The notes under the pieces were generated by a model that did not search any database, was not told where the DNA came from, and worked only from the letters and a program-made list of their open reading frames with translations. DNA of 64,000 nucleotides, taken from an uncultured Tropicimonas sp. GTDB lineage: Bacteria; Pseudomonadota; Alphaproteobacteria; Rhodobacterales; Rhodobacteraceae. Below are positions 1 to 8,258 of this stretch, in pieces (position 1 is the stretch's first letter; each line of letters opens with the position of its first letter). The stretch lies in the NCBI GenBank assembly GCA_947495685.1, contig CANLZY010000015.1, positions 1 to 64,000 of the forward strand, given 5' to 3'. Both the position numbers and the translations under genes were made by a program.

Positions 1-21
1 CTTGGGTCTCTTGATCGTCAT
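1..21 (-). CDS. Start of a gene that continues past the left edge (partial)
   Basis: An ATG at 21-19 on the minus strand is preceded by a good ribosome binding site (GGAGG about 8 bases upstream), and the reading frame (MTIKRPK) stays open to the window edge. It begins 40 bases after the stop of the recombinase-like gene, so the two are probably one operon. Only seven residues are visible, so no function can be given. By position, next to a recombinase-like gene at a tRNA, it may encode the rest of the integration machinery; that is inference. Confidence 0.4.
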
Positions 22-60
22 CTATGGTCCTCCGCTTCCTAATCATAGGGGCGGACCACT

Positions 61-1203
61 TCATTGGGGGAGGCTCACCCGCAGGGTTATGCCCCGGGGG
101 TTCTGGATGGCAGCGAGGTTTTTGCCCTTCAGAAGGCTGATATCGATCATGATCTTGGGTGGGCGCAGGGCAAGCTTGGCCTGCTGGATGGCAAATTCTT
201 CCGATATCTGGGCCGGGGTGATGGCATGTGGTGCACCGACCGTTGTGGGATGGGCCAGCAGCGTGGATCCGGTCGGATGCGGCACGCCCTCCGGCACGAA
301 TCCAGGGGCTGCAACAGAACTCGTTCCGGTATGTGTCGGCTGCACCGCGTCGAGAGGCATGGTTACGGCGACGGTAGGTGCAAATATCGTGGGCGCTGCC
401 TGCATCATGCTTGCAGGGGTGATCTGTGCTGGTGCTGATGCTGCGGCGGCGGGGAGGGACGGCGTGGATTGGCACACGGGGTGCGCTACGGAGGCCTGGT
501 TCGCGACATCAGCCTGGTTGCTCCCCATCCAGGCCGGCATGGACGCAGCCGGCGCGGCCACGGGCATCGTAGAAGGGGCGCGATGGCCAATGCGATCTAC
601 CAGGGCTCGAGCCGACCGGAACCAGGGTGTTGTCTCGGAGGTCTCGCCGCGGTCCCGACGCTCGCATTCCTCGCTGACATCAATCAGGAGCTTGGTGGCT
701 TCGATGGCGAGGTTCAGCCAGTCCGGCCCGTCCTCGTCGAGCGTGATGCCCAGCCGCAGGGCCGTCTCTCGAAGGGGTGGCCGGACGATCCCGCGGTCCC
801 GGCAGAACAGGGACTGCTTCAGGGATGTGCGCCAGGCCTGTTCCTGCCGCAGTTCTTCTTCGGCCACCGCGAGGCTCCGGGTGGGTGCCAGGGCACGCTG
901 ACGATCGAAGGATTCGATCAGGAATCTGGCCATGTCGACCAGGATCTGTTCTGCGATTTCGGGCGCGATCGGCATCGTCTTCTCCGTCATTACGGCGAAG
1001 ACCTGGTCGCTTATGTCGGTGAGACGAGCCGCGACAGCCTTCGCTTCTCGGAGGACCTGTGTTCTCAGGGAGAAGACGAAAAATTTTTCCTGCCCCGGGG
1101 ACGATTTTTTTTCTGCGGCCTGGTTTCGGGGACTACGGCGTCTCCAGAAGTAGCCGGTGGGGCGGGATTCGAGGTGGGTTTGTCCGGTCTGTCGTCTTGG
1201 CAT
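61..1203 (-). CDS. Integrase/recombinase N-terminal-like protein without visible catalytic domain
   Basis: A 380-residue protein whose first 60 residues (YFWRRR, then FVFSLRT and LREAKAVAARL) resemble the N-terminus of long Rhodobacterales tyrosine recombinases, where a basic YxxRRxP segment is followed by the 'R..R.A...A..L' helix. Residues about 210-320 are low-complexity, rich in Ala, Pro, Thr and Met. The C-terminus ends without any recognisable R-H-R-Y recombinase domain. Start: ATG with GGGAG upstream. It reads away from the 3' end of tRNA-Asn, 130 bases off, the usual place for the integrase of a tRNA-inserted island, and is followed by a second gene with its own ribosome binding site. 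Either the recombinase is split into several polypeptides or this is an accessory factor. The family assignment is by eye and moderate; that it is a real gene is likely from length and start site. Confidence 0.6.
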   Translation of the reverse strand: MPRRQTGQTHLESRPTGYFWRRRSPRNQAAEKKSSPGQEKFFVFSLRTQVLREAKAVAARLTDISDQVFAVMTEKTMPIAPEIAEQILVDMARFLIESFDRQRALAPTRSLAVAEEELRQEQAWRTSLKQSLFCRDRGIVRPPLRETALRLGITLDEDGPDWLNLAIEATKLLIDVSEECERRDRGETSETTPWFRSARALVDRIGHRAPSTMPVAAPAASMPAWMGSNQADVANQASVAHPVCQSTPSLPAAAASAPAQITPASMMQAAPTIFAPTVAVTMPLDAVQPTHTGTSSVAAPGFVPEGVPHPTGSTLLAHPTTVGAPHAITPAQISEEFAIQQAKLALRPPKIMIDISLLKGKNLAAIQNPRGITLRVSLPQ

Positions 1204-1217
1204 GTCGCGTCTCTCCC

Positions 1218-1259
1218 GTGCACGCGGATGTGCACCGGAATGTGACGAGAGATGTGCAC
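1218..1259. promoter_or_regulatory. Three GTGCAC palindromes upstream of the recombinase-like gene
   Basis: The palindrome GTGCAC occurs at 1218-1223, 1230-1235 and 1254-1259, i.e. at spacings of 12 and 24 bases (about one and two helical turns), in the 130 bases between the recombinase-like start codon and tRNA-Asn. Phased identical palindromes in a promoter region suggest a regulator or recombination-factor binding array. Function is inferred from position only. Confidence 0.4.
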
Positions 1260-1334
1260 GTGTGACGTGACCTCCGATTCCAGTCAGAGGTGTATTTCCA
1301 AAACCCGAACGTTTTCAACGCTGTGTGAGGATTT

Positions 1335-1409
1335 TGGCTCCGGCGGTAGGGATCGAACCTACGACCAATTGATTAACAGTCAACTGCTCTACCGCTGAGC
1401 TACGCCGGA
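1335..1409 (-). tRNA. tRNA-Asn (anticodon GTT)
   Basis: Read on the minus strand this folds as a full cloverleaf: acceptor stem TCCGGCG/CGCCGGA, D-arm with AGCTCAGCGGTAGAGC, anticodon arm with GTT (1375-1377), T-arm with GGTTCGATCC, discriminator G and encoded CCA at 1337-1335. The anticodon identifies asparagine. The recombinase-like gene starts just past its 3' end, so the tRNA 3' half is a likely attachment site of the element lying to the left. Confidence 0.97.
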
Positions 1410-1480
1410 ACACGAGGGGGCATATAGCAATGCGGTTCAGTGGCGTCCAGAGCGATTTTGCCTTTTGGGAAAATTCTCTG

Positions 1481-2374
1481 TCAGGGCTTTGCCAGTCGCG
1501 TGATCAACGTCGTTCGCGTCAGCGGCGGGGTGAAGCCGACAAGGGTCCGGGCGTGCAGATCTATGACGTGCGCCAGCACGTTGCGCTCTGCCGCCGGGAG
1601 CAGTGCAGGTGGGGTGTCGGTGTAGATCTGTCCCGTCAGACCGGAAACAGTGTCGGGAGAGGCGTCGAGCTGCGCGAGGATCTGCGCCTCACGCGACAGA
1701 CGGTGCGCAACCAGCCAGTTGATGCGCTCTGCTGGTATCGTGACGGGGGCGCCGTGACCGGGATAGTAGATTCGGTCGGTCCTGGCCTGCAGCTTGCGGC
1801 ACGAAGCCATGAAGGCCGTCAGGTCTCCGTCCGGCGGCGAGACGAGGGACGACGCCCAACCCATCACGTGGTCCCCGGTGAACAGGGCCCCATTCCAGGC
1901 AAAGCTCAGGTGATTTGCAGTGTGGCCGGGGGTTCGGATCACGTCGACCTGCCAGTCGTCGCCGGTGATCCGGTCGCCTTCGTCAATCCGGTGGTCCGGG
2001 GCGAAGGCGTGGTCGATGCCTTCGCCACCGCCTGTCAGACCGTCGCGTACCAGGCGGTCCATGACCGCGCTGCGCCCGTCGAGATGCGTCCCGAAGGCCA
2101 GAACCGGTGCTCCGGTCGCGTCGGCCAACGGGCGGGCCAATGGCGAGTGGTCCATGTGTGAATGGGTGACGAGGATGTGCGACACTGTTTCCCCAGGGCC
2201 GAGCGCCGTCAGGATCGCCTGCAGATGCGACCGGTCATCGGGGCCGGGATCGATGATGGCCACCGTGCCCGTTCCGACGATGTAGGTGTTTGTCCCGCGA
2301 AATGTCATGGGAGAGGGATTGGGGGCCAGGACCCGCCGAAGTCCGGGTTCAAGATCGGTGACTGTCTGGGCCAT
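1481..2374 (-). CDS. MBL-fold metallo-hydrolase (LACTB2-like)
   Basis: A metallo-beta-lactamase-fold hydrolase of about 297 residues. The metal-binding signature THSHMDH is clear, with GTNTYIVG and IDPGPDD strands before it, an FTGDHVMGW segment (metal-bridging Asp) and YPGHGAPV near the end, as in the LACTB2/glyoxalase-II-like group. The C-terminal 60 residues form the winged-helix-like extension of this subgroup. Substrate unknown: a thioester or RNA are both possible in the family. Start: the ATG at 2374 is about 11 bases after GAGGG; an in-frame ATG at 2383 sits only 2 bases after it. Divergent from the kinase at 2418, with a 43-base gap holding both starts. Confidence 0.88.
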   Translation of the reverse strand: MAQTVTDLEPGLRRVLAPNPSPMTFRGTNTYIVGTGTVAIIDPGPDDRSHLQAILTALGPGETVSHILVTHSHMDHSPLARPLADATGAPVLAFGTHLDGRSAVMDRLVRDGLTGGGEGIDHAFAPDHRIDEGDRITGDDWQVDVIRTPGHTANHLSFAWNGALFTGDHVMGWASSLVSPPDGDLTAFMASCRKLQARTDRIYYPGHGAPVTIPAERINWLVAHRLSREAQILAQLDASPDTVSGLTGQIYTDTPPALLPAAERNVLAHVIDLHARTLVGFTPPLTRTTLITRLAKP

Positions 2375-2417
2375 TTCCGGCATTTCCCTCGTCGGATTGC
2401 AACGATAGCCTTGTGCC

Positions 2418-3740
2418 ATGAATTTCGATTGGCTCAAACGTTCGATGCCGCGGGGGCTCTATGGTCGCGCGGCGCTCATCGTGGCGATACCGGTCGCCGT
2501 TTTGGTGGTCGTGGTCTCGCTGGTGTTCATCCAGCGTCATTTCGAGGACGTTACGCGGCAATTGACCCGTGGCATGGTGCTGGAAATCCGAGAGATCGTG
2601 GAGGAAATCGAGGCGGCGCCAGACCTGAACGCCGGGTTGATTGCGGTGATGCCGCTGACGGAAACGCTCGATATCAAGGTGAACGAGGTCGTCACGCGGT
2701 TGTCGGGCGACCAACGGGTTTTCTATGACGTTTCGGGGCGCGCTGTCATCGACACGCTGCGGACGGGGTTGTCGGGGGTTCAAGGCGTCGATCTGTTGAC
2801 GTCGGGGCGCCACGTTCTGGTGCAGATCGACACGGCGCATGGGGCGGTCTTGATTGATTTCAGCCGTCGGCGGGCGTCGGCGTCCAACCCTCATCAATTC
2901 CTGGTTCTGATGGCCACGATCGGAGTGCTGATGACGGGGATCGCCTTTTTGTACCTGCGAAACCAGTTGCGGCCGATCACACGGTTGGCGGAGGCTGCCG
3001 AGGCCTTTGGCAAGGGGCGCGTGGAGCCCTACAAGCCCTCGGGGGCGCTGGAAGTCCGCGCGGCAGGACGGGCGTTCCTGGACATGCGAAACCGGATCGA
3101 CCGGCAAATCGAACAACGGACGCTGATGCTGTCCGGTGTCAGCCATGACCTGCGCACGCCTCTGACCCGCATGAAGCTGGCGCTGTCGATGATGCCGCCC
3201 GATGCGGATGTCGCCGCCATGCAGCGCGACGTGACGGATATGGAAAACCTGATAGCGGCCTTTCTGGACTTTGCGCGCTCTGACCAGTTGGACGATCCGT
3301 TGCCGGTTGCACCCGCGGGGCTGGCTGAATCCGTGGTGGAAAAGGCGGTGCGGGGCGGCGGGGCCGTCTCGCTGACCATGGATGACGAAAGCGATACCCC
3401 GGTGGTTCTTCGCGGAATGGCAGTGGAGCGGGCGCTCGGGAACCTGGTCGGGAACGCATTGCGGTACGGGACGCGGGCGGACGTGACGGTGACCATGCTG
3501 CCCCGACAGGTCATCTTTACTGTCGAGGACGATGGTCCCGGCATCTCCGAAGGCCAGCGCGAGCAGGCTATGTCGCCGTTTGTGCGGCTGGATCCGGCGC
3601 GCAATCAGGACCGGGGCAGCGGCGTTGGCCTGGGCCTGTCGATCGCGCGGGATATCGCGCAGGGCCACGGTGGCACCCTGAGGCTTGATCGGAGCCGGTC
3701 GCTTGGCGGATTGCGGGCCGACCTGGTGCTGGCACGCTGA
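2418..3740 (+). CDS. EnvZ-like sensor histidine kinase
   Basis: A 440-residue membrane histidine kinase. Transmembrane helices at about 17-38 and 161-180 flank a small periplasmic region; HAMP at about 181-233; HisKA with the EnvZ-type H-box SGVSHDLRTPLTRMKLALSMM region (phospho-His at 243); then HATPase_c with NLVGNALRYG, VEDDGPGI and GVGLGLSIARDIAQGHGG. It should autophosphorylate and pass phosphate to an OmpR-type regulator. No response regulator lies beside it, so the partner must be encoded elsewhere. The signal sensed is not evident. Closest in layout to the EnvZ branch, hence 'EnvZ-like' rather than a firm name. Confidence 0.9.
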   Translation: MNFDWLKRSMPRGLYGRAALIVAIPVAVLVVVVSLVFIQRHFEDVTRQLTRGMVLEIREIVEEIEAAPDLNAGLIAVMPLTETLDIKVNEVVTRLSGDQRVFYDVSGRAVIDTLRTGLSGVQGVDLLTSGRHVLVQIDTAHGAVLIDFSRRRASASNPHQFLVLMATIGVLMTGIAFLYLRNQLRPITRLAEAAEAFGKGRVEPYKPSGALEVRAAGRAFLDMRNRIDRQIEQRTLMLSGVSHDLRTPLTRMKLALSMMPPDADVAAMQRDVTDMENLIAAFLDFARSDQLDDPLPVAPAGLAESVVEKAVRGGGAVSLTMDDESDTPVVLRGMAVERALGNLVGNALRYGTRADVTVTMLPRQVIFTVEDDGPGISEGQREQAMSPFVRLDPARNQDRGSGVGLGLSIARDIAQGHGGTLRLDRSRSLGGLRADLVLAR

Positions 3741-3974
3741 GCGCCGGTGGCCGAAGGGGCACGGCACCGATCAGGATTATATCCGAAAACGTCATCAAAG
3801 TCGGTTGGTTGCGGTAACAAGTGCACTGCAAAGCGGTTTGGGTGGGCAAACCATCCCGAATTTTGCATTCCTGACGTGTTGCCATCGCCGTTGACGTGAT
3901 GCAGTCAATGGATCAGGCACTGCGATGCGACCCGGCATGATATCCGGGCCACCACCACAACGAGGGTCGAATAC

Positions 3975-5651
3975 ATGACATCTCTGATCCCGAGCCTCAA
4001 CGAGGTCTCTCTGACCGTCATCGCCATTTCCATCAGCGGCGCGCTCGGCCTCCTGCTTGGGCGGCTGGAGGTTCGCGGGATCCGGCTCGGCATTGGCGGA
4101 GTGCTGTTCGCCGGCATTGCAATGGGCGACATTTCGGCCCGGCTCGGGCTGCATTATTCGGCCGAGATGATGGAGTTCATTCGGGAATTCGGCCTGATTC
4201 TGTTTGTCTTCACGATCGGCATTCAGGTGGGGCCGGGATTCTTTGCCTCGCTGCGCAAGGCCGGATTGCAACTCAATCTTGCCGCCGCTTGTATCGTGGC
4301 CCTGGGGGTTCTGGTGACTACCGCCATCCACTTTGCCTTTGGCGTGCCGGTGCCGGTTTTGGTGGGCCTCATGTCCGGGGCGGTGACCAATACGCCGGGA
4401 CTGGGCGCGGCGACTCAGGCGCTCAGCGATATGGGGGCAGGGGCGGCGGCAGTTGCGCAACCTTCGCTCGGCTATGCCGTGGCCTATCCCTTTGGCATAA
4501 TCGGCATCCTCATCACCATGCTGCTGATCCGTTTCGTGACCCGCGTCGATATCGAGGCCGAGGCCGAGGCCTATGACACCGCGCGTCGCAAGGGCGCCGC
4601 AGCCTTGCCATCGCTCAACGTCGTGGTGCGGAACGCCAACCTGGACGGGATGACGCTGGGCGAGGTGCCCGGGTTGTACGACGACGGTGTCGTGGCTTCG
4701 CGAATGAAGACGGGGGGCGACCTGATCCTGCCCAAGCGGGACACGGTCGTGCACAGCGGCGACATGCTGCACATCGTCGGCCCGCAGGACAAGATCAAGG
4801 GGATGCAGATCATCCTTGGCGAGGCGGTCGAAACCTCGTTGTCGACTCAGGTGTCCGGCAGCAAGCTGAAGTGGGCCCGCATGGTCGTGACCGAGAAGAA
4901 GGTCCTCGGACACCGGCTGCGCTCGCTTGGGTTGGAGGAAAGTCAGGGTGTGACCATCTCGCGGATCTCGCGTGCCGGGGTGGAATTGCCGGTGATGGCG
5001 GACAGCACGCTGGAGTTCGGCGACATCGTCACGGTGGTCGGCGGCCCTGCCGAGATCCGAGAAACCCGCGGCATTCTGGGGGATCAAAGCAAGCGGCTGG
5101 ACGAGGTCGATTTTCCGGGCGTCTTTGTCGGCATCGCGCTCGGCGTGTTGCTCGGGTCCATCCCGCTGGCCATTCCCGGCATGCCAGCCCCGCTGAAGCT
5201 GGGACTGGCGGGAGGGCCGCTGGTGGTTGCGATCCTGCTGGGACGGCTCGGCAGCTTTGGCCCGTTCCAGTGGTTCATGCCGCCGGTTGCCAACCACGCC
5301 TTGCGGGAGTTCGGAATCATCCTGTTTCTTGCGGTGGTCGGTCTGAAGGCGGGCGACCAGTTCCTCGACACGCTGCTGAACGGCGACGGGTTTGCCTGGG
5401 TCGGCTATGGCGTGCTGATCACGCTGATCCCGCTGCTGATCGTCGGCTTTGTCGCCCGCGTGATGCTGAAGTTCAACTACCTGAGCCTGTGCGGCGTGCT
5501 GGCCGGGTCGATGACCGATCCACCGGCATTGGCCTTTGCCAATGCCCAGAGCGCCTCTCCGGCGGCGGCTGTCGCCTATGCCTCGGTCTATCCTCTGGTC
5601 ATGGGGCTGCGGATCTTTGCGCCGCAGCTTCTGGTGATCTTGCTGCTCTAG
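3975..5651 (+). CDS. AspT/YidE-type exchanger (duplicated permease with two RCK_C domains)
   Basis: A 558-residue inner-membrane transporter. Two homologous membrane blocks (about residues 10-180 and 380-558, five to six helices each) flank two cytoplasmic RCK_C (TrkA-C) domains at about 205-290 and 300-370. Repeated small-residue motifs, SGAVTNTPGLGAA in the first half and AGSMTDPPALAFA in the second, are hallmarks of the aspartate:alanine exchanger/YbjL-YidE family. The domains probably bind a nucleotide or other ligand that gates transport; the substrate cannot be told from sequence. Start: ATG with GAGGG upstream. Monocistronic, closed by the terminator at 5681. Confidence 0.9.
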   Translation: MTSLIPSLNEVSLTVIAISISGALGLLLGRLEVRGIRLGIGGVLFAGIAMGDISARLGLHYSAEMMEFIREFGLILFVFTIGIQVGPGFFASLRKAGLQLNLAAACIVALGVLVTTAIHFAFGVPVPVLVGLMSGAVTNTPGLGAATQALSDMGAGAAAVAQPSLGYAVAYPFGIIGILITMLLIRFVTRVDIEAEAEAYDTARRKGAAALPSLNVVVRNANLDGMTLGEVPGLYDDGVVASRMKTGGDLILPKRDTVVHSGDMLHIVGPQDKIKGMQIILGEAVETSLSTQVSGSKLKWARMVVTEKKVLGHRLRSLGLEESQGVTISRISRAGVELPVMADSTLEFGDIVTVVGGPAEIRETRGILGDQSKRLDEVDFPGVFVGIALGVLLGSIPLAIPGMPAPLKLGLAGGPLVVAILLGRLGSFGPFQWFMPPVANHALREFGIILFLAVVGLKAGDQFLDTLLNGDGFAWVGYGVLITLIPLLIVGFVARVMLKFNYLSLCGVLAGSMTDPPALAFANAQSASPAAAVAYASVYPLVMGLRIFAPQLLVILLL

Positions 5652-5680
5652 GTGGGGCCGTCCGGCCGTGAAATAAAAGA

Positions 5681-5712
5681 ACGCCCCCGCGCCGGATAGG
5701 CTGCGGGGGCGT
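5681..5712. terminator. Bidirectional intrinsic terminator
   Basis: A 10-bp GC stem, ACGCCCCCGC (5681-5690) with GCGGGGGCGT (5703-5712), 12-base loop, with A-rich sequence on the left (AAATAAAAGA) and GTTTGT on the right. It lies between the convergent exchanger gene and aminotransferase gene and can serve both. Confidence 0.85.
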
Positions 5713-5741
5713 TTGTATCAGCGTGGTCTGCCGTCGGTGCG

Positions 5742-6917
5742 TCAGGGGCGGTTATCGGTCAGGAAACTGTCCATCCGGCTCAGGGCGCGCTCGATGTTCT
5801 CGCGCGAGTTGGCATAACTCAGCCTTATATAGCCTTCGCCCAAAACGCCGAAGTCCGGCCCGCCGATTGTGGCCACGCCGGATTTTTCGAGCAGCGCAGC
5901 GGCGAGCGGCTTGGCCTTCCAGCCGGTCTGGCTGATGTTGGGAAAGGCGTAGAACGCGCCCTTGGGCGTGATGCAACTGACCCCCGGCAGGGCATTCAAC
6001 AGGTCCACCACCAGGCGTCTGCGGGCATCGAACTCTGCCACCATCACGCCGACCGCGTCCTGTGGCCCGGTCAGGGCCTCCAATGCGGCGTACTGGGCCG
6101 GGGCGTTCACGCAGGACCAGGCGTTGACCGCGAGCTTGCGCGCCTTGTCATAGAGGTCGTCCGGCCAGATCGAGTACCCAAGCCGCCAACCGGTCATCGC
6201 ATAGGTCTTGGACCAGCCATTCAACAGGATCAGCCGGTCGCGGATCTCCGGATAGGTCAACAGGCTGACGTGTTCTTCACCGTCATACAGCATCTGGTCA
6301 TAGATTTCGTCCGACATGATCGCGACATGCGGGTGATCGGCCAGCCCGGCAACCAGCTTGTCGACCTCGGCCCTGGGGGTCACACCGCCGCAGGGGTTGG
6401 CGGGCGAATTGACGATCAGCAGCCGCGTCTGCGGCGTGACCAGCGACAGCGTTTCCTCGGCCGAGAAGCCAAAGCCGTTTTCCTCGCGGATCGGCACCGG
6501 AATCGGGCGCGCGCCGGTGAACTCGATCATCGAACGATAGATCGGAAAGCCCGGATCGGGGTACAGGATGTCCACGCCGGGTTCACCGAACATCAGGATG
6601 GCGGTGAACATCGTCACCTTGCCGCCCGGTACCACCAGCACGTTGTCAGGCGAGACCTCGACGGTGAACCGGCGGTGCAGGTCGGCGGCCACGGCCTCGC
6701 GCAGGGCGGGAATGCCGACCGCGGGGGTATAGCCGTGGTGGCCGTCCCGCAGGGCCTTTATCGCGGCATCCACGATGTTCGGCGGCGTCGGGAAATCCGG
6801 TTGGCCGATCCCGAGGTTGATCACATCCATGCCCTCGGCCGCCAGTGCGCCCGCGCGCGCCAGCACCGCAAAGGCATTCTCCTCGCCGATCCGGTCGAAT
6901 CCCGCGATGGTCTGCAT
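5742..6917 (-). CDS. Class I/II PLP-dependent aminotransferase
   Basis: A 391-residue fold-type I aminotransferase. Visible landmarks: GIGQPDFPTP near the N-terminus, GYTPAVG, the NSPANPCGG substrate/PLP loop (Asn170), SDEIY (Asp203, pyridine N contact), the Schiff-base lysine in SKTYAMTGWRLGY (Lys237) and the C-terminal Arg in YIRLSYANS. The aspartate aminotransferase-like group is broad, so the amino-acid substrate is unknown. Start: ATG at 6917 with AAGGACAGG before it; the frame stays open much further upstream but overlaps the hydrolase gene. Follows the FAH-fold gene by 47 bases on the same strand, so the two are probably co-transcribed. Confidence 0.92.
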   Translation of the reverse strand: MQTIAGFDRIGEENAFAVLARAGALAAEGMDVINLGIGQPDFPTPPNIVDAAIKALRDGHHGYTPAVGIPALREAVAADLHRRFTVEVSPDNVLVVPGGKVTMFTAILMFGEPGVDILYPDPGFPIYRSMIEFTGARPIPVPIREENGFGFSAEETLSLVTPQTRLLIVNSPANPCGGVTPRAEVDKLVAGLADHPHVAIMSDEIYDQMLYDGEEHVSLLTYPEIRDRLILLNGWSKTYAMTGWRLGYSIWPDDLYDKARKLAVNAWSCVNAPAQYAALEALTGPQDAVGVMVAEFDARRRLVVDLLNALPGVSCITPKGAFYAFPNISQTGWKAKPLAAALLEKSGVATIGGPDFGVLGEGYIRLSYANSRENIERALSRMDSFLTDNRP

Positions 6918-6964
6918 TGCCTGTCCTTCTCTTTCTTGTCGTCTGTCGCGTGCCCGATGGTTGG

Positions 6965-7807
6965 TCATGTTTCCCAGGCGCGCACAGCCTGGGTCTGTTC
7001 GCCCAGCCCCGAAACCCCCAGGCGCACGGTATCGCCGGCGCGCAGGAATTGCTGTGGTTTCATGCCCATGCCGACGCCCGGAGGCGTCCCTGTCGAAATC
7101 ACGTCGCCGGGCTCCAGCGTGATGTATTCGCTCAGGTGGCTGATGATCTCGGCCACCGAAAAGACCATGGTACTGGTGTTGCCGGTCTGGCGGCGTTCGC
7201 CGTTCACATCGAGGAACATGTCCAGCGCCTGCGGGTCCGGCACCTCGTCCGCGCTCACCAGCCAGGGGCCGACGGGGCCGAAACTGTCGCAGGACTTGCC
7301 CTTGACCCATTGGCCGCCACGTTCGATCTGGAAGGCGCGTTCGGACACGTCGTTGATCACGCAATAGCCGGCAACGTGGTTCAGGGCCGTCTCGACGCTG
7401 ACATGCTGCGCCCGCGCTCCGATCACGACGCCCAGTTCGACCTCCCAGTCGGTCTTTTCCGAGCCCTTGGGCAGGATGATCGGATCATTGGCGCCGGTGG
7501 CCGGGCAGACCTTCATGAACAGGATCGGGAAATCGGGCAGCGCCATGCCCGCTTCGGCGGCGTGGTCAGAATAGTTCAGCCCGATGCAGAAGATCCGGCG
7601 GATATCCGACAGGATCGGGGCGTAGTCACGGTCCGTCACCTCGGGCAGGTCGCTCAGCACCAGCCCGTCAAGCGGCGCAAGTCCCCCATAGGCGATGGAG
7701 TGGCTGCTCAGGTCCGCGATATGCCCGGCCAGGCTGCGCAGGGTTCCATCGGCTGCGACGGCGGCAGGGACGATTCCGTCCGCGGTTCTGACCCGGCAAA
7801 ATTTCAT
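6965..7807 (-). CDS. Fumarylacetoacetate hydrolase family protein
   Basis: A 280-residue FAH-fold enzyme. An N-terminal domain of about 70 residues precedes the catalytic domain with FCIGLNYSDHAAE, the WEVELGVVIG metal-ligand segment, VAGYCVINDVSERAFQ, GKSCDSFGPVGPW and TGTPPGVGMG. The pattern is typical of the large 2-hydroxyhepta-2,4-diene-dioate isomerase/acylpyruvase/ureidoglycolate-lyase-like group that acts on 2-oxo or enol acids with Mg2+. Start: ATG at 7807 (MKFCRV), the usual beginning of the family; upstream in-frame sequence does not match it. First gene of a likely two-gene unit with the aminotransferase. Confidence 0.88.
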   Translation of the reverse strand: MKFCRVRTADGIVPAAVAADGTLRSLAGHIADLSSHSIAYGGLAPLDGLVLSDLPEVTDRDYAPILSDIRRIFCIGLNYSDHAAEAGMALPDFPILFMKVCPATGANDPIILPKGSEKTDWEVELGVVIGARAQHVSVETALNHVAGYCVINDVSERAFQIERGGQWVKGKSCDSFGPVGPWLVSADEVPDPQALDMFLDVNGERRQTGNTSTMVFSVAEIISHLSEYITLEPGDVISTGTPPGVGMGMKPQQFLRAGDTVRLGVSGLGEQTQAVRAWET

Positions 7808-7910
7808 GGCGATGGCTCCTGTCTGTCCGGTTTCGGGGCTGTTGAATCTGGAATGAGGCGCAGAGAACTCCGTTTTCCCGGTAGGGACAAGGGGCATCAG
7901 GCGCGTGGCG

Positions 7911-8141
7911 TCAGGGACCCTTCTGAACCAGGAACTCCTGGTGCCCGTCGGTCTCGACGTGTTCCAGCAGAGTATGCCCGGCTTCGGCGCAGAAATGCGG
8001 CATGTCGATCAGCGCTGCGGGATCATCGGTCTGAACCCGCAACTGCGCGCCGACGGGCATGGGTTTCAGCGCCTTGCGCGCCTTCAGAACCGGAAGCGGG
8101 CACAGCAGCCCGCGGGCGTCCAGGATCGTTTCTTTGCTCAT
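7911..8141 (-). CDS. TusA-family sulfurtransferase
   Basis: A 76-residue TusA/SirA-fold protein with the diagnostic LLCPLPVLKARKAL segment; Cys14 is the persulfide-carrying residue. Length matches the family. These proteins relay sulfur for tRNA thiolation, molybdenum-cofactor or other pathways; which one cannot be settled here. Divergent from ccdA, with both starts within 118 bases, so a link to thiol/cytochrome c handling is conceivable but unproven. Confidence 0.93.
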   Translation of the reverse strand: MSKETILDARGLLCPLPVLKARKALKPMPVGAQLRVQTDDPAALIDMPHFCAEAGHTLLEHVETDGHQEFLVQKGP

Positions 8142-8258
8142 GGGCGTGATCTAGGCGCTTGCCGGCGTGGCGTCCACACCCCATCAACGGGATTGTGACG
8201 CCGCGCCCCCGTGACGCGCCCGGCGACAGCCGCTAAGCGGGAACGGAAAGGAGCGCTC

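Noticed and set aside
3795-5297. 500-codon minus-strand frame
   Set aside because: Shadow of the exchanger gene, with no start signal and His/Gln/Arg-rich composition.
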